Shown piece by piece: positions 45,759-55,798 of a stretch of DNA of 64,000 nucleotides. Location: assembly GCF_024363255.1 (NCBI RefSeq), contig NZ_AP026070.1:3038001-3102000 (forward strand). Reading direction: 5' to 3'. The first letter of the stretch is position 1; the number at the start of each line of letters is the position of its first letter. Position numbers and translations under genes: made by a program. This DNA comes from Shewanella sp. NFH-SH190041 (GTDB lineage Bacteria; Pseudomonadota; Gammaproteobacteria; Enterobacterales; Shewanellaceae). Under the pieces are notes generated by a model. The model was not told the origin of the DNA and did not search any database. It saw only the letters and a list, made by a program, of their open reading frames with translations.

Positions 45759-47588
45759 ATGTTCAATCTCTTCGAACGTTGGATGGATCCCCTGCCCTCC
45801 CAAGAACCACAGCAACCACCAAAAGGTATTTATGCCTTTTGCCGTCACTATACCCGTGGATTTGAACTGCCACTGATACTCATGTCACTGCTCACTGCCC
45901 TACTGGCTATTTTAGAAGTCAGTTTATTTGGCTTTATGGGGCAACTAGTTGATTGGTTGGTTAAAAAAGATCCCGATACCCTGCTACAACAAGAAGGACT
46001 GAAACTACTGGGGATGGGGCTGATGCTGTTGGTCGTACTGCCGTTACTGACGCTGCTGCACGGGTTAATTGTTTATCAGGGATTACTGGGCAATTATCCC
46101 ATGTCTATTCGCTTTTTAGCCCACCGATATTTGTTAAAGCAAAGTTTGGCATTCTATCAAAATGATTTTGCTGGCCGGGTAGCAACCAAGGTGATGCAAA
46201 CCTCGCTAGCAGTACGGGAAACCGTCACTAAATTATTGGATGTTCTGGTCTATATCTTCGTGTATTTCACCGCTATGTTGGTGATGATTGCGAATGCCGA
46301 TTACCGCTTGGTTATCCCTATGCTGATTTGGCTAGCCGGCTATATTGCACTGCAGTGTTATTTTGTCCCACGCCTCAAAGCTGTGTCAGCACAACAAGCA
46401 GATGCCCGCTCCATGATGACCGGCCGCATTGTCGACAGCTACACCAATATTACAACCGTTAAACTATTTGCCCATACTGACCAAGAAGCTCATTACGCTA
46501 GAGCTGGTATGAAGGAATTTCTTAATACGGCTTACCGGCAAATGCGCTTAGTCACTGGATTAAATGTCAGTGTACAAAGTTGTAATTATCTGCTGACTTT
46601 TATTATTGCAGCACTGTCAATTTACTTGTGGCAAGACAGCGCCATTACTATCGGTGCGATTGCGGTTGCGGTCAGCCTGGCACTGCGACTTAATGGTATG
46701 TCGGAGTGGATGATGTGGGAAGTCAGTTCACTGTTTGAAAATATCGGCACGGTTGCTGATGGCATGTCTACCTTGGCAAATCCCATCACAGTCACAGATA
46801 GCGACGATGCTAAGCCGCTTTATGTCAATGCGGGTCAAATTGATTTTCGCCATATCAGTTTTAACTATGGTGAAAAAGAAGCTGTTATCGATGCGCTGGA
46901 TCTGTGCATACAGCCAGGCGAAAAAGTAGGCCTAGTGGGGCGCTCCGGTGCAGGGAAGTCCACTTTAGTGAACCTCTTGATGCGTTTTTATGATGTCAAT
47001 CAAGGGGAAATACTGATTGATGGACAGAATATTCGCACGGTAACGCAAGACTCGTTGCGACAGCAAATCGGTATGGTGACCCAAGATACCTCCCTGCTAC
47101 ACCGTAGTATCCGCGATAATATTCTTTATGGTAAACCTGATGCCACTGACGCCGCATTACAGCGGGCGATTTCACTCGCCCAGGCAGATACGTTTATTCA
47201 ACAACTCAGTGATCCCAACGGATTACGGGGATTAGATGCCATGGTTGGGGAGCGAGGCGTTAAGCTTTCTGGTGGTCAACGTCAGCGAATCGCCATTGCC
47301 CGGGTACTGCTAAAAGATGCCCCCATTTTGCTATTGGATGAAGCTACATCGGCATTGGATTCTGAAGTGGAAGCTGCTATCCAACAAAGTCTCAATCAAC
47401 TGATGCAGGGCAAAACTGTCATTGCCATTGCACATCGCCTATCAACAATTGCGGCAATGGATCGTCTTATTGTGCTGGATAAAGGCAAGATAGTTGAACA
47501 GGGAAGTCATCAACAACTTATCGAAAAAGGCGGAATCTATGCTCAACTATGGGCACACCAAACCGGCGGTTTTCTTGGGGTTGATTAA
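45759..47588 (+). CDS. ABC exporter (fused membrane and ATPase domains)
   Basis: A 609-residue half-transporter. Residues 30-320 form a six-helix exporter domain and residues 360-600 the ATPase: Walker A VGRSGAGKSTLV near residue 390, signature KLSGGQRQRIAIARVLL, Walker B ILLLDEATSALDS and switch histidine in IAHRLST. It would work as a homodimer at the inner membrane. Similarity is to the MsbA/multidrug group, but MsbA itself is usually next to lpxK, absent here, so the substrate (lipid, drug or peptide) is open. Monocistronic, convergent with the tRNA array. Confidence 0.88.
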   Translation: MFNLFERWMDPLPSQEPQQPPKGIYAFCRHYTRGFELPLILMSLLTALLAILEVSLFGFMGQLVDWLVKKDPDTLLQQEGLKLLGMGLMLLVVLPLLTLLHGLIVYQGLLGNYPMSIRFLAHRYLLKQSLAFYQNDFAGRVATKVMQTSLAVRETVTKLLDVLVYIFVYFTAMLVMIANADYRLVIPMLIWLAGYIALQCYFVPRLKAVSAQQADARSMMTGRIVDSYTNITTVKLFAHTDQEAHYARAGMKEFLNTAYRQMRLVTGLNVSVQSCNYLLTFIIAALSIYLWQDSAITIGAIAVAVSLALRLNGMSEWMMWEVSSLFENIGTVADGMSTLANPITVTDSDDAKPLYVNAGQIDFRHISFNYGEKEAVIDALDLCIQPGEKVGLVGRSGAGKSTLVNLLMRFYDVNQGEILIDGQNIRTVTQDSLRQQIGMVTQDTSLLHRSIRDNILYGKPDATDAALQRAISLAQADTFIQQLSDPNGLRGLDAMVGERGVKLSGGQRQRIAIARVLLKDAPILLLDEATSALDSEVEAAIQQSLNQLMQGKTVIAIAHRLSTIAAMDRLIVLDKGKIVEQGSHQQLIEKGGIYAQLWAHQTGGFLGVD

Positions 47589-47774
47589 TATGCTACTTCC
47601 CCAACTTCATATAATGTAATGCTCAAATCGCTCGTCTAGCGATATTCATATTGGCAGCATAAATGGTGGGGACAATTCGTGTTAATGGCAGGAAAGATAC
47701 TTAACGATATGAACTTTAAACGATTATAACTAGCTGTATATAACCAAACGCTCAGTGTATTAATAAAATACAGA

Positions 47775-47806
47775 TATAAAAAGACCACCGTTTCCGGTGG
47801 TCTTCT
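47775..47806 (-). terminator. Terminator of the tRNA array
   Basis: Minus strand AAGACCACCG-GAAA-CGGTGGTCTT followed by a T run (stem 47781-47790 and 47795-47804). Perfect 10-bp stem with a GNRA loop, 7 bases beyond the last tRNA. The remaining 47589-47774 shows nothing. Confidence 0.93.
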
Positions 47807-47812
47807 TGATAT

Positions 47813-47888
47813 TGGTGGAGCTATGCGGGATCGAACCGCAGACCTCCTGCGTGCAAGGCAGGCGCTCTCCCAGCTGAGCTATAGCCCC
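47813..47888 (-). tRNA. tRNA-Ala (anticodon TGC)
   Basis: 76 bases with encoded CCA. Anticodon loop CTTGCAC; G3-T70 wobble, the alanine identity pair, is present. Last gene of the transcript. Confidence 0.97.
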
Positions 47889-47921
47889 AATTTCTGTCTT
47901 AACAACAAAAATTAGAATATG

Positions 47922-47997
47922 TGGTATCCCCTAGGGGATTCGAACCCCTGTTACCGCCGTGAAAGGGCGGTGTCCTAGGCCTCTAGACGAAGGGGAC
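47922..47997 (-). tRNA. tRNA-Glu (anticodon TTC)
   Basis: 76 bases with encoded CCA; anticodon loop CTTTCAC, T arm GGTTCGAATCC. Position 1 G faces T at position 72. Confidence 0.97.
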
Positions 47998-48083
47998 CCC
48001 GGACTGCATTAGACTCTGCAAAGAGTGAATACTCATTAAACCCTGTAGGCTAAGGTTTAACGCTATCTTCCATTAAGAAAGAT

Positions 48084-48159
<76 letters not shown>

Positions 48160-48192
48160 AATTTCTGTCTTAACAACAAAAATTAGAATATG

Positions 48193-48268
48193 TGGTATCC
48201 CCTAGGGGATTCGAACCCCTGTTACCGCCGTGAAAGGGCGGTGTCCTAGGCCTCTAGACGAAGGGGAC
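48193..48268 (-). tRNA. tRNA-Glu (anticodon TTC)
   Basis: Identical to the copy at 47922-47997, one 271-bp period away. Confidence 0.97.
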
Positions 48269-48354
48269 CCCGGACTGCATTAGACTCTGCAAAGAGTGAA
48301 TACTCATTAAACCCTGTAGGCTAAGGTTTAACGCTATCTTCCATTAAGAAAGAT

Positions 48355-48430
48355 TGGTGGAGCTATGCGGGATCGAACCGCAGACCTCCTGCGTGCAAGG
48401 CAGGCGCTCTCCCAGCTGAGCTATAGCCCC
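48355..48430 (-). tRNA. tRNA-Ala (anticodon TGC)
   Basis: Second TGC copy, identical to 47813-47888, lying between GGC copies. Confidence 0.97.
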
Positions 48431-48463
48431 AATTTCTGTCTTAACAACAAAAATTAGAATATG

Positions 48464-48539
48464 TGGTATCCCCTAGGGGATTCGAACCCCTGTTACCGCC
48501 GTGAAAGGGCGGTGTCCTAGGCCTCTAGACGAAGGGGAC
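48464..48539 (-). tRNA. tRNA-Glu (anticodon TTC)
   Basis: Identical to the other Glu copies in the 271-bp units. Confidence 0.97.
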
Positions 48540-48625
48540 CCCGGACTGCATTAGACTCTGCAAAGAGTGAATACTCATTAAACCCTGTAGGCTAAGGTTT
48601 AACGCTATCTTCCATTAAGAAAGAT

Positions 48626-48701
<76 letters not shown>

Positions 48702-48734
48702 AATTTCTGTCTTAACAACAAAAATTAGAATATG

Positions 48735-48810
48735 TGGTATCCCCTAGGGGATTCGAACCCCTGTTACCGCCGTGAAAGGGCGGTGTCCTAGGCCTCTAGA
48801 CGAAGGGGAC
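48735..48810 (-). tRNA. tRNA-Glu (anticodon TTC)
   Basis: Identical Glu copy, encoded CCA. Confidence 0.97.
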
Positions 48811-48896
48811 CCCGGACTGCATTAGACTCTGCAAAGAGTGAATACTCATTAAACCCTGTAGGCTAAGGTTTAACGCTATCTTCCATTAAGAAAGAT

Positions 48897-48972
<76 letters not shown>

Positions 48973-49005
48973 AATTTCTGTCTTAACAACAAAAATTAGA
49001 ATATG

Positions 49006-49081
49006 TGGTATCCCCTAGGGGATTCGAACCCCTGTTACCGCCGTGAAAGGGCGGTGTCCTAGGCCTCTAGACGAAGGGGAC
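49006..49081 (-). tRNA. tRNA-Glu (anticodon TTC)
   Basis: Identical Glu copy, encoded CCA. Confidence 0.97.
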
Positions 49082-49167
49082 CCCGGACTGCATTAGACTC
49101 TGCAAAGAGTGAATACTCATTAAACCCTGTAGGCTAAGGTTTAACGCTATCTTCCATTAAGAAAGAT

Positions 49168-49243
<76 letters not shown>

Positions 49244-49276
49244 AATTTCTGTCTTAACAACAAAAATTAGAATATG

Positions 49277-49352
49277 TGGTATCCCCTAGGGGATTCGAAC
49301 CCCTGTTACCGCCGTGAAAGGGCGGTGTCCTAGGCCTCTAGACGAAGGGGAC
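49277..49352 (-). tRNA. tRNA-Glu (anticodon TTC)
   Basis: Identical Glu copy; junction between the 271-bp block and the Glu-only block. Confidence 0.97.
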
Positions 49353-49470
49353 CCCGGACTGCATTAGACTCTGCAAAGAGTGAATACTCATTAAACCCTG
49401 TAGGCTAAGATTTAACGCTACTCCTTTTTAAAGGAGTGTCCTATCGCCAGCGGCATTAGAACAAAATATG

Positions 49471-49546
49471 TGGTATCCCCTAGGGGATTCGAACCCCTGT
49501 TACCGCCGTGAAAGGGCGGTGTCCTAGGCCTCTAGACGAAGGGGAC
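49471..49546 (-). tRNA. tRNA-Glu (anticodon TTC)
   Basis: Glu copy separated from the previous one by the 118-base variant spacer. Confidence 0.97.
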
Positions 49547-49665
49547 CCCGGACTGCATTAGACTCTGCAAAGAGTGAATACTCATTAAATCCTGTAGGCT
49601 AAGATTTAACGCTACTCCTTTTTAAAAGGAGTCTTCTGTCGCCAACGGCGCTAGAACAAAATATG

Positions 49666-49741
49666 TGGTATCCCCTAGGGGATTCGAACCCCTGTTACCG
49701 CCGTGAAAGGGCGGTGTCCTAGGCCTCTAGACGAAGGGGAC
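49666..49741 (-). tRNA. tRNA-Glu (anticodon TTC)
   Basis: Glu copy in the 195-bp repeat. Confidence 0.97.
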
Positions 49742-49860
49742 CCCGGACTGCATTAGACTCTGCAAAGAGTGAATACTCATTAAATCCTGTAGGCTAAGAT
49801 TTAACGCTACTCCTTTTTAAAAGGAGTCTTCTGTCGCCAACGGCGCTAGAACAAAATATG

Positions 49861-49936
49861 TGGTATCCCCTAGGGGATTCGAACCCCTGTTACCGCCGTG
49901 AAAGGGCGGTGTCCTAGGCCTCTAGACGAAGGGGAC
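49861..49936 (-). tRNA. tRNA-Glu (anticodon TTC)
   Basis: Glu copy in the 195-bp repeat. Confidence 0.97.
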
Positions 49937-50055
49937 CCCGGACTGCATTAGACTCTGCAAAGAGTGAATACTCATTAAATCCTGTAGGCTAAGATTTAAC
50001 GCTACTCCTTTTTAAAAGGAGTCTTCTGTCGCCAACGGCGCTAGAACAAAATATG

Positions 50056-50131
50056 TGGTATCCCCTAGGGGATTCGAACCCCTGTTACCGCCGTGAAAGG
50101 GCGGTGTCCTAGGCCTCTAGACGAAGGGGAC
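50056..50131 (-). tRNA. tRNA-Glu (anticodon TTC)
   Basis: Glu copy in the 195-bp repeat. Confidence 0.97.
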
Positions 50132-50250
50132 CCCGGACTGCATTAGACTCTGCAAAGAGTGAATACTCATTAAATCCTGTAGGCTAAGATTTAACGCTAC
50201 TCCTTTTTAAAAGGAGTCTTCTGTCGCCAACGGCGCTAGAACAAAATATG

Positions 50251-50326
50251 TGGTATCCCCTAGGGGATTCGAACCCCTGTTACCGCCGTGAAAGGGCGGT
50301 GTCCTAGGCCTCTAGACGAAGGGGAC
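50251..50326 (-). tRNA. tRNA-Glu (anticodon TTC)
   Basis: Glu copy in the 195-bp repeat; followed on the right by the variant spacer again. Confidence 0.97.
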
Positions 50327-50444
50327 CCCGGACTGCATTAGACTCTGCAAAGAGTGAATACTCATTAAACCCTGTAGGCTAAGATTTAACGCTACTCCTT
50401 TTTAAAGGAGTGTCCTATCGCCAGCGGCATTAGAACAAAATATG

Positions 50445-50520
50445 TGGTATCCCCTAGGGGATTCGAACCCCTGTTACCGCCGTGAAAGGGCGGTGTCCTA
50501 GGCCTCTAGACGAAGGGGAC
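50445..50520 (-). tRNA. tRNA-Glu (anticodon TTC)
   Basis: First Glu gene of the transcript, second tRNA after the promoter. Confidence 0.97.
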
Positions 50521-50606
50521 CCCGGACTGCATTAGACTCTGCAAAGAGTGAATACTCATTAAACCCTGTAGGCTAAGGTTTAACGCTATCTTCCATTAAG
50601 AAAGAT

Positions 50607-50682
<76 letters not shown>

Positions 50683-50743
50683 AAATCTTTATGCATTTGA
50701 GTGTGCTACCGTTTCCGTCGGCACCCCCTGAACTGCGAGGCGC

Positions 50744-50772
50744 ATTCTATGCAGCACACCCAAATGTGTCAA
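50744..50772 (-). promoter_or_regulatory. Strong sigma-70 promoter of the tRNA array
   Basis: TTGACA (50772-50767), 17-base spacer, TAGAAT (50749-50744), then a GC-rich discriminator GCGCC as found at stringently controlled stable-RNA promoters. It lies just after the gltX stop and about 61 bases before the first tRNA. Confidence 0.85.
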
Positions 50773-50780
50773 CGGCTTTT

Positions 50781-52190
50781 TTAGGAATTTATTCTATTTG
50801 CTACAAATTCAACCGCCATGGAGATTCTTTGCTCGCAACGCGTACGGCCAATGAGCAACATGGTCAAATCCAGAGCAGGAGACTGTCCGGCGCCAGTCAC
50901 AGCAACACGAAGTGGCATACCGACTTTACCCATGCCCACCTCTAATTCAGCTGCGGTTTCTTCAATCACATTATGTAATGCTTCTTGAGTCCACTCAGTC
51001 AGCGTCGCCAGTTTTTTCTGAACCAATTGCAGCGGCTCTAATGCCACACCACGTAAGTGCTTCTTGGCAGCAGCTTCATCAAACTCAGTAAAGTCTTCAA
51101 AGAAGTAACGGCTAGATGCTGCCAGCTCTTTCAATGTCTTGGCGCGCTCACCTAACGCAGTAACAACCACAGACAATGCTGGACCATTGCTGGTATCAAT
51201 ATTCTGATCAACCATATGCCATGCCAGATACTTGGCAACATATTCAGGATCCAGACTCTTGATATAATGCTGGTTCAACCACAGTAGCTTTTCAGTGTTA
51301 AATGCAGATGCAGCTTTGTTGATATCGTCCAGTTTGAAGAATTGCTTCATCTCTTCGATAGAGAACACTTCTTGATCGCCATGGGACCAGCCCAAACGAA
51401 CCAGATAGTTCAGCAAAGCTTCTGGCAGATAACCATCATCTCGATACTGCATAACGCTAACAGCACCATGACGCTTAGATAGCTTGGCACCATCGTCACC
51501 CAAGATCATTGCTACGTGAGCATATTCAGGAATAGGTGCACCCAATGCTTTAAGGATATTGATCTGACGTGGGGTGTTATTGATATGGTCTTCACCACGT
51601 ACCACACAGGTAATGCCCATATCCCAGTCGTCCACTACGACACAGAAGTTATAGGTTGGAGTACCATCACTGCGGGAAATGATCAGGTCATCCAGTTCCT
51701 GGTTAGCGATTTCAATCCGGCCACGAACGTGATCGTCAAAAACAACGCTGCCTTCAGTTGGGTTCTTAAAACGTACCACATAAGGTTCATCGGTATCACG
51801 CGGTGCTTTATCACGGCAGCAACCATCATATTTCAGGCGTTCACCTTTGGCAGCCTGCTCTTCACGCAGTGCTTCAATGCGTTCACGGGAACAGTAACAC
51901 TTGTAAGCAGTGCCCTCTTCCAGCATTTTTTCGATAATTTCGTTGTAACGATCAAAGCGTTTGGTTTGGTAATATGGACCTTCATCCCAGTTCAATCCCA
52001 ACCATTCCATGCCTTCCAAAATAGCGTCAACGGCTTCTTGGGTAGAACGCTCGAGATCGGTATCTTCAATACGCAGGACAAATTCACCCTGATTGGCACG
52101 GGCATGCAGCCAGGAATACAGAGCGGTACGAGCGCCGCCAACGTGCAAAAAGCCGGTAGGGCTTGGTGCAAAACGCGTCTTGATAGTCAT
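50781..52190 (-). CDS. gltX: Glutamyl-tRNA synthetase
   Basis: A 469-residue class I synthetase that charges tRNA-Glu. The HIGH-type motif is [19 protein letters not shown] near residue 10 and the KMSKS-type motif is [13 protein letters not shown] near residue 240. A zinc-binding cysteine set is retained ([11 protein letters not shown] and YDGCC). The last 150 residues form the helical anticodon-binding domain. It lies directly upstream of the tRNA array that contains 12 copies of its substrate, transcribed in the same direction, although the array has its own promoter. Confidence 0.96.
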   Translation of the reverse strand: MTIKTRFAPSPTGFLHVGGARTALYSWLHARANQGEFVLRIEDTDLERSTQEAVDAILEGMEWLGLNWDEGPYYQTKRFDRYNEIIEKMLEEGTAYKCYCSRERIEALREEQAAKGERLKYDGCCRDKAPRDTDEPYVVRFKNPTEGSVVFDDHVRGRIEIANQELDDLIISRSDGTPTYNFCVVVDDWDMGITCVVRGEDHINNTPRQINILKALGAPIPEYAHVAMILGDDGAKLSKRHGAVSVMQYRDDGYLPEALLNYLVRLGWSHGDQEVFSIEEMKQFFKLDDINKAASAFNTEKLLWLNQHYIKSLDPEYVAKYLAWHMVDQNIDTSNGPALSVVVTALGERAKTLKELAASSRYFFEDFTEFDEAAAKKHLRGVALEPLQLVQKKLATLTEWTQEALHNVIEETAAELEVGMGKVGMPLRVAVTGAGQSPALDLTMLLIGRTRCEQRISMAVEFVANRINS

Positions 52191-52663
52191 AGTGAAACAC
52201 TAACCTATAAATGTCGCCTGAGGATTCAGGCTGTCACAGAAAAAAGTGGCCACTATTCTAACAGCCAAAGGCTATAACAGAAAAGGGACGACATTGCGCG
52301 CTAGGTTACATTTGTAGCTCGCTGTTGCAGTAATCCTTACCCACATCGAAATTAATCTGACCTAGCAGGCATAAAATGGCTTGTGACTACTGGGGGGCTG
52401 TCAAGGAAAATCAACCTGGTAATGGCGGGAGAAAATGTTTTTGGCATAACAAAACATCACAGTATTGTGATGGCTAATCTAGATAACTAAGCCGTAATAA
52501 AGAGGCCAAAGGGTGATAGAAATACCGAGTCTTACGTCAATAACAAATCTAGGATCATATTGTTGATAGAAAATTCTGCGCTATCAATATCCCCAATTGC
52601 ACTTATCAACCTAAGCGCCACTCCGCTATGCTGTGACAAACAGGCCTTTATCGGAGCAAGATT
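52191..52663. other. Intergenic, nothing recognised
   Basis: 473 bases between gltX and the small gene at 52664. No frame longer than a few dozen codons looks real and I see no clear operator. GGAGCAAG lies at its right edge as the ribosome site of the next gene. Confidence 0.45.
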
Positions 52664-52885
52664 ATGGCGAATGTCAGTCAATCCGCCTCATTGGAGAGTA
52701 TCGCCGCATATTTAAAGCTGGCCAATAACTGTGACCGTCTCACCGCCATGAATGACGCTAAAGAAGTCATGCACAATCTGGTAGGGATGCGACAAAAGGG
52801 ATTTATTACCGGCTGGTATTTCGATGAATATGGTCATTTAGAGCTATTGCCCAGCGATGCCATCATGGCTCGTCTGCAAGACTGA
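52664..52885 (+). CDS. Small hypothetical protein
   Basis: A 73-residue soluble protein with no signal peptide or membrane helix. The N-terminal two thirds look helical (SLESIAAYLKLANNCDRLTA), then a GWYFDEYGHLELLPSDAI end with beta character. A good ribosome site (GGAGCAAG) 7 bases before the ATG and a normal codon pattern suggest it is real. I do not recognise the family. It stands alone. Confidence 0.6.
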   Translation: MANVSQSASLESIAAYLKLANNCDRLTAMNDAKEVMHNLVGMRQKGFITGWYFDEYGHLELLPSDAIMARLQD

Positions 52886-53338
52886 GCCGCTCTTTGTCAC
52901 AATCCTAATCACAAGCCTATTTATGTAGTGGCTCAGTTAGTGGATCAGTCGATAGCCTCAAGCCGCTATCGCCCCATCGACTGAGCAAAGATGCTCTATT
53001 GCTAAACCTGCAAGAAGAGAACATTAATCCAGCAAAACAGAGACCTCCCCCTGTAGTTTGAGGTAAAAAATACCATGTGAGGAGTAATCCCCCCCACGCC
53101 AAACGGCATATCACCTTCTCCCCTGCCCTTTATCCATTAATAAAGAGTTATTTGTTTTATATTCACCTCAAACATCATCGGAATAATCGTATTTCGGCCC
53201 CAAGCTTTATGTAGCATTATCTCAGCACGTACTTAACCGTTTAATCCTTAATCCTTAAACACCGGATGGTAACGCCCTACGCTTATATATTGTTATGAAG
53301 AACCTTAGAGAACCATATCGTAGCCACAATATTCGGGA
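52886..53338. other. Intergenic, nothing recognised
   Basis: 453 bases between the small gene and the MFS gene on the opposite strand. A frame at 52917-53114 on the minus strand shows no protein features. No clear terminator was found. Confidence 0.45.
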
Positions 53339-54568
53339 TTAAACCGGCGCATTAATCGTTTGGGGTCTTTGCTGGCGTTGTTGGTAACGAGCCAAATACC
53401 ACTGCAAGCAAAATAGCAACGTCAATAAAAGAACTGAGCCGACAACCACGCCCTGCCAATGAGCATAATGCCAAAATGGCATTAAGAAAGGACCGCCCGC
53501 TGCCGCCCCCAAATAGTAACAGCACAAATAAAGTGATGTGGCTTTTGCCCTATGTTGCTGTGCCCGCTGCGCAACAAAACTATTACAGCAGGAATGGATC
53601 AAGAAAAAGCCCCAAGCGGTAATCAGAAAACCTGCCACTATCGCTGGCAGATTATCGACCACGGTCAATACCGTTCCAACCAGCATAGCCAATACGCCTT
53701 GGCGGAATAATCTGGTGTGGCCTTGACGCGCAATCTTTCCAGCTGAACGCCATGACACCAGCGTGCCACTGAGATAACACAAAAAAATCAACGTGGCACC
53801 AAATCGGCTCAATGAGTACGGCGTTTGCATCAGGTGCAACTGAATAAAACTGAACTGATTCACCATCACCATAAAAGCTAAGGCGCCAATAAGATAGGTT
53901 AATCGCAGCTGCATATCCGCTAAATGCTGTCCAAATCCGTGTAAATCCTGGGCAAAGCGCTGTATTAATGTGGCATCAGCTAATACTGAGTCTGGCGTGG
54001 CGCTACGAGGTAACCAGTGCATCACCAATAACACCGCGCTGACAGTCAACCCGGTTAACACCCACATAGCTTCATGCCAAGAAAGGTATTGCGCCATTAA
54101 GCCACCAATTAAACGACCAGTGATACCGCCAAGACTATTCGCTGCAATGTATACAGCTGCGGCCTTGAGCAACAAGGCACCGTCCAGCTTATCGCGAAAA
54201 TACGCCATCGCAGTGGCCGGTATCGCTGCCAACAAAATCCCCTGCCCGAGTCGGATACACAACAAGGCTTCAAATGACGTTGCCCAAATCAACAATAAAT
54301 TAGACAGCGCCAACAAGCACAGGCTAATCACAATCGGCCGCCGTCGGCCAATTCGATCCGAAATAACAGCCATCAATAACAGAGAAAAAGCCAAGGTAAA
54401 AACCGTTGCTGAAAGCAGTAAGGTTGCCCGGCCGGGGAGGATATGAAAATGTTCTGCAATTAATGGCAACATACCCTGCATAAGATACAGATTGATATAA
54501 ATCACCACAGAAGCAACAGACAGTGCTCGGATAAGCTGGCGAGCTTCAGCATTAGACAGGGATGGCAT
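53339..54568 (-). CDS. Major facilitator superfamily transporter (YnfM-like)
   Basis: About 409 residues from ATG 54568 (MPSLSNAEARQLIRALSV); the frame from 54787 adds 73 residues overlapping the divergent LysR gene. Twelve hydrophobic helices are visible. The loop 2-3 motif AVISDRIGRRRPIVISLCLL marks the drug/metabolite efflux part of the family. Paired divergently with a LysR regulator 117 bases away, as with ynfM-like pairs, so it is probably induced by a ligand of that regulator. Substrate unknown. Confidence 0.85.
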   Translation of the reverse strand: MPSLSNAEARQLIRALSVASVVIYINLYLMQGMLPLIAEHFHILPGRATLLLSATVFTLAFSLLLMAVISDRIGRRRPIVISLCLLALSNLLLIWATSFEALLCIRLGQGILLAAIPATAMAYFRDKLDGALLLKAAAVYIAANSLGGITGRLIGGLMAQYLSWHEAMWVLTGLTVSAVLLVMHWLPRSATPDSVLADATLIQRFAQDLHGFGQHLADMQLRLTYLIGALAFMVMVNQFSFIQLHLMQTPYSLSRFGATLIFLCYLSGTLVSWRSAGKIARQGHTRLFRQGVLAMLVGTVLTVVDNLPAIVAGFLITAWGFFLIHSCCNSFVAQRAQQHRAKATSLYLCCYYLGAAAGGPFLMPFWHYAHWQGVVVGSVLLLTLLFCLQWYLARYQQRQQRPQTINAPV

Positions 54569-54685
54569 TATCGCCCCGGAAAACCACCAAAATGACAGAC
54601 CAGCAGCATAGCAATAGATTAAAGATAGGAATAATAGATAATTTAAGCTAAAAATATTGATAAAACTTATATTTAAAATATCTAT

Positions 54686-55567
54686 ATGGAAATCCGTCAA
54701 CTGCAACAGTTTACTGCACTGGCCAAACAGCAAAGCTTCACCCTCGCGGCCCGAGAACTGAATATGGCGCAACCGGCATTGAGCCAAAGCATTAAGAAAT
54801 TAGAACGTCAACTTGGCGTGACCTTGGTTAATCGCAGCGCTGGACAACAGCGCAGAGCCGTTACCTTGACAGCAGAAGGCAAAATACTACTAGAGCATGC
54901 CAGACTGATCTTAGGGCAGGTACAACAAGCTAAAACTCAAATAAGAGCGATGGCAGCGTTACAAGCCGGAGAAGTTCGTATTGCCGTCCCCGGCATGCTG
55001 GGTTCATTTTATCTGCCTTCCCGCTTGATGGCATTTAGGCATAGCTACCCAGACTTAAAACTTTCGCTATTTGAAGGCGGTACCCGGGATGCGCTGCATA
55101 TGCTAGAACGAGAGGATGTCGATGTTGCCATTATCACGGCCCAAGATCTGCGCGATGAGTTTGAGCACCGCCTGTTAGTTAGAGAACAAATGGTAGTAGC
55201 CATGAGCCCAGAGCACTCGCTGAGCCAGCAGCAACATGTCAGCTTGCCAGAGTTTTTTGCCCATGAACTAGTGATGTTTAAAACCGGTTACTTTCACCGT
55301 GAATGGATGCTGACTCAAGCCAATACACTGGGGTTAACGGCCAATATTGCCTTTGAAACCAATCTGATTAACCTGATTAAACAACTCATCAGCCAAGGGT
55401 TTGCCATCACTAGCTTGTTGCAAATGGCCATTAGCAAAGCCGACGGCATTATCAGTAAGCCATTTGAACCGCCAGTCTTTTTAGATTTACATATCGCGTG
55501 GAAAAAACACAAACCTATTGGTCGGGCTGATATGGCATTTATACAATTTTTGCTAGTAAACGCCTGA
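54686..55567 (+). CDS. LysR-family transcriptional regulator
   Basis: A 293-residue LysR regulator. The N-terminal HTH reads MEIRQLQQFTALAKQQSFTL, AARELNMAQPALSQSIKKLE and RQLGVTLVNRSAGQQRRAVTL. The substrate-binding domain covers residues 90-293 (GEVRIAVPGMLGSFYLPSRL). It is divergent from the MFS gene at 53339-54568, and the 117-base AT-rich gap between them is the likely operator. Ligand unknown. Confidence 0.9.
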   Translation: MEIRQLQQFTALAKQQSFTLAARELNMAQPALSQSIKKLERQLGVTLVNRSAGQQRRAVTLTAEGKILLEHARLILGQVQQAKTQIRAMAALQAGEVRIAVPGMLGSFYLPSRLMAFRHSYPDLKLSLFEGGTRDALHMLEREDVDVAIITAQDLRDEFEHRLLVREQMVVAMSPEHSLSQQQHVSLPEFFAHELVMFKTGYFHREWMLTQANTLGLTANIAFETNLINLIKQLISQGFAITSLLQMAISKADGIISKPFEPPVFLDLHIAWKKHKPIGRADMAFIQFLLVNA

Positions 55568-55584
55568 ATATACCTGCTTAATGG

Positions 55585-55623
55585 AAATAGGCACGACAAA
55601 AATAAACATCGTGCCTATTTAAG
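55585..55623. terminator. Bidirectional terminator after the LysR gene
   Basis: Stem AAATAGGCACGA / TCGTGCCTATTT (55585-55596, 55609-55620), 12-base loop. Confidence 0.7.
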
Positions 55624-55798
55624 TTTGGTGACGCAACAAGGTTTCTTTTTATCTGACAGGGTTAAAGTTGCTTGAGTTATTTGACTTAGCCCAACCTGCT
55701 TACTCCCCATTGACTGAAGCCCATCGGACTAAGACTACATAACGGATCATACGCTCCCTAATTCGCCTCAAGTCATACCGGATATAAAGACTCAAGCA

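Noticed and set aside
45759..47588. MsbA lipid A flippase
   Set aside because: The fold is right but lpxK is not adjacent and nothing else ties it to lipid A, so I leave the substrate open.
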